Of a DNA stretch of 64,000 nucleotides, positions 46,595 through 57,438 are shown piece by piece; within the stretch, counting starts at the first letter, position 1, and every line of letters starts with the position of its first letter. Made by a program: the position numbers and the translations under genes. Under the pieces are notes generated by a model. The model made no database searches, had not been told where the DNA came from, and saw nothing but the letters and a program-made list of their open reading frames with translations. The stretch is from JANSXG01 sp965652425. GTDB lineage: Bacteria > Planctomycetota > Phycisphaerae > Phycisphaerales > UBA1924. The stretch spans positions 9,213 through 73,212 of the forward strand of contig CBFGVX010000002.1 of the NCBI GenBank assembly GCA_965652425.1, given 5' to 3'.

Positions 46595-49500
46595 ATGAGC
46601 AAGCTCGATCAATGCCCTACCAGCAAGAAGCAAGGCCTCCCGGTCGACAAGGCCGCCGGTCCGCGCGATCGCAACGCCGCGACCGGCAAGACCTACTGGC
46701 GGAGTCTGGACGACCTCGCGCAGACGCCCGAGTTCAAGGAGTTCCTGCACCGCGAGTTCCCCGCGAACGCGTCGGAGCTGCTCTCGGGCTCGCGCCGTGA
46801 CTTCCTGCGGATCATGGGAGCGAGCGTCGCCCTTGCCGGTGCGGCGACCCTGCCCGGCTGCCGCCGCCCCGACCACAAGATCATCGCCTACAACCGCAAG
46901 CCCGAAGAGATCATCCACGGCAAGCCGCTGTACTACGCCACCTCGCGCCGCCGTCCGGGCGGCGGGGTCGACCTGCTGCTCGCCGAAACCTTCGAGGGCC
47001 GCCCCACCAAGCTCGAGGGCAACCCGCTCGATTACGCGAGCGCCGGTGCGCTGACCATGCACGCGCAGGCCAGCGTGCTCGACCTGTACGATCCCGACCG
47101 CTCGCCGGACATCATCGAGAAGATGGCCGAGAGCCGCGGCAAGCCGTTCCGCGTCCGTCGCTGGAGCGAGTTCACCGGCTTCGCCCGCGAGCACTTCGCG
47201 CGATTCGATGAGAACCGCGGGCGCGGCCTGTCGTTCCTCGTCGAGAAGGTGTCCAGCCCTTCGCGCGACCGCATGCGCGAGGCGATCCGCACCCGCTGGC
47301 CCGAGGCCAAGTGGCTGCCCTACAGCGCGATGGACGTTGCGAACTCCATCGAGGGCACGGCGCTGGCGTTCGGCTCGGCCAAGCATGTCGAGTACGACCT
47401 GTCCCGCGCGGATGTGATCGTCTCGCTCGACTGCGACTACCTCGGCGTGGAGTCCACGCTCGAAGGCCTTCGCGGCTACGGACGCAACCGCATCCGCGAG
47501 GGCGCGGGCGGACGAGAGGCCCGCGACACCAAGATGAGCCGCCTTTACACGGCCGACTCGCAGATGAGTCTCACCGGCGGGCAGTCCGATCATCGCCTGA
47601 ATGTGCATGTCGATGCCGTCGGCGCGGTCACGATCGCGTTGGCCGAGGCCGTGCTGAGCCACCCGAACCTGCGTGGGCAGATGCGTTCGGCGGCGTCGGG
47701 CCTCTCCGCTGCACTCGCCCGTGCGAAGGCCGAGGCCGCGGACCTCAGCACGATCGAGAACGCCGCGGATTGGGCGCGCTGGGCCGCCGACGATCTGGTC
47801 AAGAACCGTGGCCGCTCTGTTGTGATGCCCGGTCGCTCGCAGCCCGCCGCCGTGCACGCCCTCGCGGCGGCGATCAACCACGCCCTCGACAACGACAACG
47901 AGACCGTGCTCTACCGCCCGATGCATCGCGATCTGATGGCATCGAGCGTGGACTCGATCCGTTCGGTCGTCGAAGATGCCCGGTCCGGCTCGCTGCAGAC
48001 GCTCGTCACCATCGGCGTCAACCCGGCCTTCACCGCCCCCGCGGATCTCGGTTTCGCCGAAGCCATCGCATCGGTCCCCGTTCGCGTGCACCTCGGCGAC
48101 GCCGACGAAACCGCCGAGGCGAGCACCTGGTTCCTCGGCAGAACCCACTTCCTCGAAGAGTGGAACGATGCCGAAGCTCCCAACGGCACGCGCTCCATCG
48201 GCCAGCCGATGCTCAAGCCGCTCTATGACTACCACTCGGATATCGAGCTGCTGGCGGCGATCCTCGGCGAGTCGAACCCCGACGGGTACGCCATCGTGCG
48301 CGACACCATGGAGCTGACGCTCCGTCCGCGCTCGATGAACACCGCGTTCCGGCGCGCCCTGCACGACGGCATCGTTCCCGAAACCCGCGACATCGTCGAG
48401 CCCGATCCGACCATCGCCCCGCGCTGGTCGCAGATCGCGACCGCACTCGCCGCCGCGGCTTCGAGCTTCCGGCCCGATCCGGACCGGATCGATGTGCTGC
48501 TCATGCCCGATGCCCATGTGCTCGACGGACAGTACGCCAACAACGGCTGGTTGCAGGAGTTGCCCGGCGCGGTCACCAAGGTCTCCTGGTCGAACCCTGC
48601 GATCGTGAACATGGCGACGGCGAAGAAGCTTCGTCTGCGGACCGGCAAGAAGCTCGTCAAGCCGCAGTACAGCCACACCGAGGTCATGGAGATCGAGCAC
48701 GAGGGACGCACCGTCCGCTGCCCGATCTGGGTCATGCCCGGCGTGCCCGACAACCAGATCATCGTCAGCTTCGGCCAGGGCCGTCGCGTCTGCGGACGCA
48801 TCGGCGAGGGCACCGGCTACGACCTGTACCCCCTCCGCACCAGCGGCGCGATGACCGTCGTTCGCGGCGTCAGCGCCGGCCGCGCCCGAGGCGTTCGCCC
48901 CGAGCTCGTCCCCAACACCCAGGACCACTGGGTCATGGAAGGCCGCGACATCGTCCGCGAGGTTGATCTCGAAGCGTGGAAGCGCCACGGTGATATGGAG
49001 CTGCTCTCCGAGAAGGAGATCAAGAAGCTCAAGAAGGACGCTTACGGCAACTACCGCGAGATCGAAGACATCAAGTTCGCCAACCGCGTGCATCCTGCGA
49101 TGGAGTCGCACACTCCGGTCAACCGCGATTCCTACCGCACGCGCCAGCAGCAGCGCCGGTCCTATGTCGAGCTCGAAGAAGACGGACTGACCCCCAAGCG
49201 AGACGCTCGCGGGCGCATCATCGGCAAGCTCAACACGTTCGGGAACACCACCCGACGCGTGCAGCAGTGGGGCATGTCGATCGACCTGACCAGCTGCATC
49301 GGCTGCGGAGCGTGCACGGTCGCCTGCCAGGCCGAGAACAACATCCCGATCGTCGGTCCCAAGGAAGTCGCCAAGGGCCGCGAGATGCAGTGGATCCGCA
49401 TCGACCGTTACTTCGGCACCGGCAAGGAGAACCCGCTCGGTGATCCGAACCCGTCGTTCTTCACCATGCCCGTGCCGTGCGTGCACTGCGAGAACGCGCC

Positions 49501-50316
49501 GTGCGAGGTGGTCTGCCCGGTCAACGCGACCGTACATGGTCCCGAGGGCACGAACAACATGGCCTACAACCGCTGCATCGGCACGCGGTACTGCTCCAAC
49601 AACTGCCCGTACAAGGTCCGGCGTTTCAACTACTTCGACTACGCCACCAAGCAGTTCCGGGGCGGGCTGGGCCAGATCGCCGAACCGCTCGAGGGCGTTC
49701 CGGACCAGATCCCCTCGGCCCTCAAGCCGGCGAGTGAGAACTTCGTTCCCCCGCGCCTGCGCGAGAAGAAGATCGAGGTCTCCACGCTGCAGTACAACCC
49801 GCATGTCACGGTCCGCAGCCGCGGCCTGATGGAAAAGTGCACCTACTGCATCCAGCGCGTCAACGCCGCCCGCGTCGAGACCAAGCTGCACGACCTCGAG
49901 ATCATCCCCGACGGGTTCTTCAAGGTCGCCTGCGAGCAGGCCTGCCCGACCGGCGCGATCGTCTTCGGCGACATCTACGACTACACGCAGTACCGCGACA
50001 ACGACGGCACCACCCGCGAGGGCAGCCGCGTCAGCCAGAAGCGCAACAGCCAGCGCAGCTACGCCCTCCTGGCGTACCTGAACACCCGCCCCCGCACCAC
50101 CTACCAGATCCGGGTCCACAACCCGAACCCGCTGTGGCTGGAAGAGGCGAAGAACGCGGGCAACACGGACGCCGCCAAGCGGATGAAGTCCTGGGAGGAC
50201 CCGTTCCACCACGGCGCTGACCACTCCAACGACCACACCACCGATCCCGGCGAGGAGCACGCCCGCGCGAAGCGGTTCTCCCTGCCGGTCCTTGATGCGA
50301 ATGGGGTAGAGATCGC

Positions 50317-50320
<4 letters not shown>
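46595..50320 (+). CDS. actB: Alternative Complex III ActB (molybdopterin-like and Fe-S fusion)
   Basis: 1241 residues. A Tat signal (SRRDFLRIMGASVALAG, about 66-85) exports the folded protein. Residues 100-850 are a molybdopterin oxidoreductase-like domain, which in ActB lacks the cofactor. The C-terminal third has ferredoxin-like clusters (CIGCGACTVACQ, CVHCENAPCEVVCP, CIGTRYCSNNCP, CTYCIQRV, CEQACPTGA). Its stop overlaps the actC start (ATGA). One of the few ACGT tetramers of the window falls inside (47334). Confidence 0.95.
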
Positions 50321-51915
<1,595 letters not shown>

Positions 51916-51916
51916 T

Positions 51917-52525
51917 ATGGCGGTCATCGACACCCATACCGATCGGACGCTCGCGCCCGATGAACCCCGGATCTACGGCATCATGGCCGAGTTCGACGAC
52001 ATCCCCGCCGTCTTCGAGGCCGCGCAGAAGTGCCGCGACCACGGCTTCACCAGGTGGGATGTGTACGCGCCGGTCCCGATCCACGGCATCGACGAGGCCA
52101 TGGGCCTCAAGCGATCCAAGGTCGCCTTCTGCATGGGAGCGGGCGCGCTCACCGGCCTCACCATCGCCTTCTTCATCCAGTTCTGGTTCGGCGCCGGCTC
52201 CAAGCTGCCGGGCATCCTCGATGTCTTCAGCGGCTACCCCATCAACACCGCCGGCAAGCCCTTCTTCGCGTGGGAACAGGCCGTTCCGATCATGTTCGAG
52301 CTGACCGTTCTTCTGTCCGCCTTCGCGACCATCGGCGGCATGCTCGCCATCAACGGACTGCCCCGCTGGCACCACCCCCTCTTCAAGAAAGACCGCTTCC
52401 TGCGCGTCAGCGACGACCGGCTCGTGATCGCCGTCGAAGCCAAGGACCCCAAGTTCGACCAGAAGGACACCCACGCCTTCCTCGAGTCCCTCGGCGGCAA
52501 GCACATCGAACTGGTGGAGGAGTAA
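51917..52525 (+). CDS. actD: Alternative Complex III subunit ActD (DUF3341)
   Basis: 202 residues, two TM helices (about 75-98 and 117-143) and a soluble domain at each end. The YGIMAEFDDIPAVFEAAQKCRDHGFTRWDVYAPVPIHGID block is the DUF3341 signature. Structural subunit without cofactors. Starts one base after the actC stop. Confidence 0.93.
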   Translation: MAVIDTHTDRTLAPDEPRIYGIMAEFDDIPAVFEAAQKCRDHGFTRWDVYAPVPIHGIDEAMGLKRSKVAFCMGAGALTGLTIAFFIQFWFGAGSKLPGILDVFSGYPINTAGKPFFAWEQAVPIMFELTVLLSAFATIGGMLAINGLPRWHHPLFKKDRFLRVSDDRLVIAVEAKDPKFDQKDTHAFLESLGGKHIELVEE

Positions 52526-52530
52526 GCACC

Positions 52531-53403
52531 GTGACCACCCGCGCACACCGCAGCACCAACACCGCCCTCCGCGTCTTCGCCATCGCGATCATCGCCGGCG
52601 CCGCCGCCATGGGCGGTTGCCGTGGCGACCGCTCCAACAAGCCGCCCCGCCAGTTCTTCCCCGACCTCGACGACCAGCCCAAGATGAAGGCCCAGACCAA
52701 GAACACGGTCTGGGAGGAGTTCGAGGGCAAGAAGAACGCGCCCGACTGGGGACGCACCCCGCGCATGCCCGTCGAGAACACCGTCGCCTTCGGGCGAGAG
52801 TCGCACGCCGGACCCATCCAGGGCTACCGCGTGGTCAACGGCGAACTCGCCGTCCGCACCGTCGACTTCGCCCAGCGCGATTCGTTCCTCTCCCTCGACC
52901 CAGTCGTGAACACCGGCAAGCGCATGGACGGCAGCGTCGTCCCGCGCATCCCGATCCCCGTCGACCGCGAACTCATCGAGCTCGGCCGCACCAAGTACGA
53001 GATCACCTGCCTCGTCTGCCACGGCGGCTCGGGCCAGGGCGACGGAGTCGTCGGCTCACGCTGGGCCTACCTGCTTCCCAACTTCCTCGACGACGCGTGG
53101 CAGCTCGGCGCGGTCGATGCCGACGGCCAGCCCATCCCCACCGCCCTCGACGGCCACATCTTCGACATCATCCGCAACGGCAAGGTCAACGAGGCCAGCC
53201 CCACCGGATACGCCATGCCTCCCTACGGCGGCAAGCTCTCCGTCGAGGAAACCTGGGCCATCGTCGCCTACCTCCGCACCATCCAGGCCACCCAGCGCGG
53301 CTCCATCGACACCCTGCGTCGCTACGACCGCTCCGCCGCCGACCGTCTGCTCCAGAATGTCGGCCAGACAGAACCCGATACCACCAACGGGGGTGAACAG
53401 TGA
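52531..53403 (+). CDS. actE: Alternative Complex III monoheme cytochrome c subunit ActE
   Basis: 290 residues from the GTG at 52531, with GGAGGAG upstream. A lipobox-like MGGC (about residue 29) suggests a lipid anchor. One CLVCHGG heme site and the distal ligand in GYAMPPYGG define a class I cytochrome c that passes electrons outward. The stop overlaps the next start as GTGA. Confidence 0.92.
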   Translation: MTTRAHRSTNTALRVFAIAIIAGAAAMGGCRGDRSNKPPRQFFPDLDDQPKMKAQTKNTVWEEFEGKKNAPDWGRTPRMPVENTVAFGRESHAGPIQGYRVVNGELAVRTVDFAQRDSFLSLDPVVNTGKRMDGSVVPRIPIPVDRELIELGRTKYEITCLVCHGGSGQGDGVVGSRWAYLLPNFLDDAWQLGAVDADGQPIPTALDGHIFDIIRNGKVNEASPTGYAMPPYGGKLSVEETWAIVAYLRTIQATQRGSIDTLRRYDRSAADRLLQNVGQTEPDTTNGGEQ

Positions 53404-54689
53404 GCATCGCTCCGCACTTCGAACTCGGACGCGTCTTCGAGCGCGACAACATCCACTTCCGCGACTCCGCCGGTTCGCTGCTCTCAAACGCCATGCTCGG
53501 CATCGGCGTGCTCTTTGTCATCCTCACCATCGGCGGCGGCCTCGGAGGCGACGCCGTCGCCAAGTCCGTCGCGCTCCACGCCTTCTTCGTCGGCGCGATC
53601 GTCGCCCTCGGCTTCCCCCTCGGCGCGCTCGCGTTCCACATGATCTGCAATGTGACCAACGCCGGCTGGACCGCGCTGCTCCGCCGCCAGTTCGAGAACA
53701 TGATGAGTCTCGCGTGGCTGGGCTGCCTCTTCGTCCTCGCCGCGTTCCTCCTCCAGGCCCTCTTCGTCAACATCTCCGATGTCACCACCGACAAGGCCGC
53801 CGGCGTCTACGCCCCGTTCCTCTGGAACTGGATGGACCCCAACTATGTCGCCGGCGATGTCCTCTACGAGCACAAGAAACCCTTCCTCAACCTCCCCCTC
53901 TTCATCTTCCTCTCCATCGTCTACGCCGCCGTCTACATCGGCCTCTCCAAGGCCCTCTGCGGCATGGCCAAGCGTCAGGACGAGGACGCCAGCCGCTGGC
54001 ACACCCTCACCATGGGCCGCCTCTCCACCATCGGCCTCGTGCTCTACGCCTTCGCGACCATGTTCGCCGCGTTCCACTGGATCATGACGCTCGACTTCCA
54101 CTGGTTCAGCACGATGTACGGCGTCTACTTCTTCGCCGGCAACCTCGTTTCCGCGCTCGCCCTGCTCACCATCGTGTTCATCGCGCTGCGCTTCTTCGGC
54201 AAGCTCAACGGCGCGTTCACCGAAGAACACCTGCACGACATGAGCAAGTTCGTCTTCGGCTTCACCGTCTTCTGGGCCTACATCGGCTTCAGCCAGTACT
54301 TCCTGATCTGGTACGCCAACATCCCCGAGGAAACCGCCTACTTCAACATGCGCCGGGAGAACTGGAACGCCCTGAGCTTTCTGCTTCCCATCGGCCACTT
54401 CATCGTCCCCTTCCTCGTCCTCCTCCCCCGCCCCGCCCGCCGCAACACCGCCGTCGTCTTCGTCGTCTGCTGCTGGATGGTCTTCATGCACATCGTCGAT
54501 GTGTTCTGGAACATCCGCCCCGAAGCCAAGCAGAAGACACCCGGCTTCACCTGGCTCGACTTCGTCGGCGTGCTCGGCCCCGTCCTGATCTTCGGAGGCC
54601 TGCTCGTCCGCAAGATCGTCAGCCAGCCCCTCGTCCCGCTGCACGATCCGCGCACCACCGAAGCGCTCTCGCACAAGAACTATGTCTGA
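53400..54689 (+). CDS. actF: Alternative Complex III second membrane subunit ActF
   Basis: 429 residues, about ten TM helices, NrfD-like fold without the quinol site. The GRLSTIGLVLYAFATMFAAFHWIMTL and FWNIRPEAKQKTPGFTW segments match ActF. Overlaps actE by 4 bases. Confidence 0.92.
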   Translation: MSIAPHFELGRVFERDNIHFRDSAGSLLSNAMLGIGVLFVILTIGGGLGGDAVAKSVALHAFFVGAIVALGFPLGALAFHMICNVTNAGWTALLRRQFENMMSLAWLGCLFVLAAFLLQALFVNISDVTTDKAAGVYAPFLWNWMDPNYVAGDVLYEHKKPFLNLPLFIFLSIVYAAVYIGLSKALCGMAKRQDEDASRWHTLTMGRLSTIGLVLYAFATMFAAFHWIMTLDFHWFSTMYGVYFFAGNLVSALALLTIVFIALRFFGKLNGAFTEEHLHDMSKFVFGFTVFWAYIGFSQYFLIWYANIPEETAYFNMRRENWNALSFLLPIGHFIVPFLVLLPRPARRNTAVVFVVCCWMVFMHIVDVFWNIRPEAKQKTPGFTWLDFVGVLGPVLIFGGLLVRKIVSQPLVPLHDPRTTEALSHKNYV

Positions 54690-54719
54690 TCGACCCACAC
54701 CCGCCGACCGGAGCCGCTC

Positions 54720-55091
54720 ATGAGCGACGACCACCACCACAATGACTGGTTCAAGCACACCGCCGAAGAAGGCGCTGCGCAGGAAGCGCACGGCGCCATC
54801 AACGCGCCGTTCATCATCGGCTTCCTCGCCGTCGTCATCATCATCACCTTCTCGCTGATCTTCATCATCCTCGGCTATGTCGGGCGTGAAGTCGCCAGCC
54901 AGAAGGAAATCCAGTCCGAAAACCGCACCGACATCCTCGCCCGCGAAACCATCGAGGCCAAAACCCGCTGGCGCACCGAGATCCAGGGCGATCCACGATG
55001 GATCGACCGGGAAACCCGCACCGTCCGCATCCCGCTCGACTACGCAGCGCAGGAAGTCATCGCCACCTACAGCCAGAACCCCGCCAACTGA
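54720..55091 (+). CDS. Small single-TM protein in the act/cox operon, unknown
   Basis: 123 residues. A His-rich N-terminus (DDHHHNDWFKH) is followed by one TM helix (about 31-55) and a soluble periplasmic tail (about 68 residues) with many charged residues. It lies 30 bases after actF and before sco, in the middle of the respiratory operon. The length and site suggest an accessory subunit or an assembly factor for ACIII or the oxidase. No known family recognised; the His cluster could bind metal. Confidence 0.75.
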   Translation: MSDDHHHNDWFKHTAEEGAAQEAHGAINAPFIIGFLAVVIIITFSLIFIILGYVGREVASQKEIQSENRTDILARETIEAKTRWRTEIQGDPRWIDRETRTVRIPLDYAAQEVIATYSQNPAN

Positions 55092-55151
55092 GCCCGGCAA
55101 CCGCTCCCGACAACGATCAAAGTTTTTTCGCCTCGCGCCTAGAATCCGATT

Positions 55152-56030
55152 ATGGCACACCGCAACGCAAAGCACGCCTCACGCCTCGCCCGCGCCATCG
55201 CAGCCGCGGCGATGCTGTGCTCGTTCACGCACACGCCCATCGGATCCACCGCCGCCGCCCAGGACGCCTTCTCCGGCAACCCGCGCCAGACCGCCGACCT
55301 CGAAGGCGTCGGCCTCGTCCGCATGGAAGGCGCGCCGCTCCCGCTCGACCTCGAGTTCCGCGACACCTCCAACCGCACCCGCAAACTCGCCGAGCTCTTC
55401 GGCCCCGGACAGCCCCCGGTCATCTTCCTGCCCGTCTACTTCGACTGCCCCATCATCTGCCCGACCACGATGAACCAGGCCGGCAACGCCCTGCGAGGCC
55501 TCACCGACTGGACCCCCGGCGAAGACTACCGCCTGCTCGTGCTCAGCTTCGACCACCGCGACACACCCCGCAACGCCAACATCCAGCGCGAGGCCTTCCT
55601 CCTCAAATTCGATGAACCCGCACGCGAAGGCGGCATCGAGTTCTGGACCGGCAGCACCCAGAACATCCTCGCCATCACCCGCGCCGTCGGCTTCGGCTAC
55701 CGCTTCAACCCAAACAGCGGCCACTTCTCACACACCAGCGCCATGATCTTCCTCACCGGAGAGGGCACCGTCCACAACTACCTCCCCGGAACCAAGTACA
55801 CCACAGAGCAGGTCCGAACCGGACTCACCGAGGCCTCCGAGAAAACCCAGCGAACCATCTGGGATCAGGTCGCCCTCCTCTGCCGCGTCATGGACGAAAG
55901 CACCGGCGAATATGTCATCTCCCCCATGCGGGTCATGCAGCTCGTCGGGGCACTCACCGTCGTCGTCCTCACCAGCGGCATCGCCGTTCTGGTTGTCACG
56001 AATCACTTCAAGGGCCGACCCTCACTCTGA
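55152..56030 (+). CDS. SCO1/SenC-family copper chaperone
   Basis: 292 residues. A signal peptide, then a thioredoxin-like fold with the copper-binding CPIIC motif (about residues 98-102) and the downstream His in GHFSHTSAMIFLT. It inserts copper into the CuA site of oxidase subunit II. A C-terminal TM helix (about 265-285) anchors it, unlike most Sco proteins, which use an N-terminal anchor. Directly precedes coxB. Confidence 0.9.
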   Translation: MAHRNAKHASRLARAIAAAAMLCSFTHTPIGSTAAAQDAFSGNPRQTADLEGVGLVRMEGAPLPLDLEFRDTSNRTRKLAELFGPGQPPVIFLPVYFDCPIICPTTMNQAGNALRGLTDWTPGEDYRLLVLSFDHRDTPRNANIQREAFLLKFDEPAREGGIEFWTGSTQNILAITRAVGFGYRFNPNSGHFSHTSAMIFLTGEGTVHNYLPGTKYTTEQVRTGLTEASEKTQRTIWDQVALLCRVMDESTGEYVISPMRVMQLVGALTVVVLTSGIAVLVVTNHFKGRPSL

Positions 56031-56156
56031 GCCAGCCCTTCACGCCCGTACAAGACCGATCCCAGCAGTTTTCAGCAGGATTTCCAACGATACGATTCCT
56101 ATAGTACCGGACAAACTGCTGTAAAACAGAAATCCGGCAAGGAGTAGTCCGCACCC

Positions 56157-57344
56157 ATGCCCAATCTCATCAACCCCATCCTGACGCTCGCTAAAGAGGA
56201 TCTGTCCTTGTGGGAGCGGTTCTGGTTCCGCGAGAGCGGCTCGACTTTCGCCGAGTCGACCGACGCCGTCTACAACTTCATCTTCTTGGTGTCGGCCATC
56301 TTCTTCATCCCCATCGTTGCCATGGTGATCGGCTTCGGCATCAAGTACCGCCGCTCCAAGGTCGGCGAGGTCGCCGAGGTCAGCCCCTCCCACAACACCG
56401 CCCTCGAACTCAGCTGGTCCGTCACCCCCGCCATCCTTATGGCGATCATGTTCTTCTGGGGCTTCAAGGCCTACCTCGACAAACTCGTCGCTCCCGTCGA
56501 CGCCGAACAGATCTCCGTCACCGCCTACCAGTGGGGCTGGGACTTCACCTACGCCGACGGCTACAGCGTCAACCAGTACGAGGACATCGCCGCCAACACC
56601 AGCTCCCCGATCATCCCCGTTCAGGCCGGCAAGCCCTACAAGATGATCATGACCTCCCGCGATGTCATCCACTCCTTCTATGTCCCCGCATTCCGCGTCA
56701 AGCGCGATGTCTTCCCCAACCGCTACACCGTCCTCTGGTTCCAGACCACCGACCGCGTGACCCACTACTTCGATGAGGACGACAAGTCACTCGTCGCCTG
56801 GGACCCCGACCGCCCCGGCTACTACCTCTTCTGCGCTGAATACTGCGGCGACCAGCACTCCCAGATGGCCGGACGCATCGCCACCCTCACCCCCGAGGAC
56901 TACAACAAGTGGCTCGAGGCCCGCAAGGACACCTCCGGCATCAACCTCGTCGAACTCGGTGCCCAGATCGCCCGTCGCAATGGCTGCTTCCAGTGCCACT
57001 CCATCGACGGCTCGGCCAACACCGGACCCACCTGGCAGAACCTCTACGGCAGGCAGGTCCCCGGCTGGACCCCCGGCCCCGAATTCGCCGAAGCCGCAAC
57101 CCCCGGCGTCGCCGAACGCGGCTACATCGTCGAGTCCATCCTCTACCCCGAGCGCTACAAGCACCCCGATTACAGGGGCCAGAACATGGCCTCCTACCTC
57201 GGAGCCATCGAAGGCCGAGAACTCGAATCCATCGTCTACTACATCAAGAGTCTCTCCGCCGACTACGCCGAACAGGCCGAACGCGAAGCCGCCGCAGAAC
57301 TCGAAGCCCAGCTCTCCGAATCCGAAAACGGCTCCGAGGGCTGA
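56157..57344 (+). CDS. coxB: Cytochrome c oxidase subunit II with fused cytochrome c (caa3 type)
   Basis: 395 residues. Two TM helices (about 35-60 and 85-108), the cupredoxin CuA domain with CAEYCGDQHSQM and the ligand His in VIHSFYVPAFRVKRD, then a C-terminal cytochrome c domain with CFQCH and a Met ligand in GQNMASYLG. The fusion identifies a caa3 oxidase that takes electrons directly from ACIII. Confidence 0.96.
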   Translation: MPNLINPILTLAKEDLSLWERFWFRESGSTFAESTDAVYNFIFLVSAIFFIPIVAMVIGFGIKYRRSKVGEVAEVSPSHNTALELSWSVTPAILMAIMFFWGFKAYLDKLVAPVDAEQISVTAYQWGWDFTYADGYSVNQYEDIAANTSSPIIPVQAGKPYKMIMTSRDVIHSFYVPAFRVKRDVFPNRYTVLWFQTTDRVTHYFDEDDKSLVAWDPDRPGYYLFCAEYCGDQHSQMAGRIATLTPEDYNKWLEARKDTSGINLVELGAQIARRNGCFQCHSIDGSANTGPTWQNLYGRQVPGWTPGPEFAEAATPGVAERGYIVESILYPERYKHPDYRGQNMASYLGAIEGRELESIVYYIKSLSADYAEQAEREAAAELEAQLSESENGSEG

Positions 57345-57438
57345 CCCCAAGCCGCCATCAACGACCCCAGCACACCCACTGATCGCAACACACGCACGCC
57401 GCTCCCGGCGACACTGACCACCGGAGGTCAAACCCATC

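Noticed and set aside
46385..50260. A 1291-codon open frame on the minus strand opposite actB
   Set aside because: It is the antisense shadow of a long high-GC gene; composition is Arg/Val/Asp-rich with no recognisable domain, while the plus strand encodes ActB with all its clusters.
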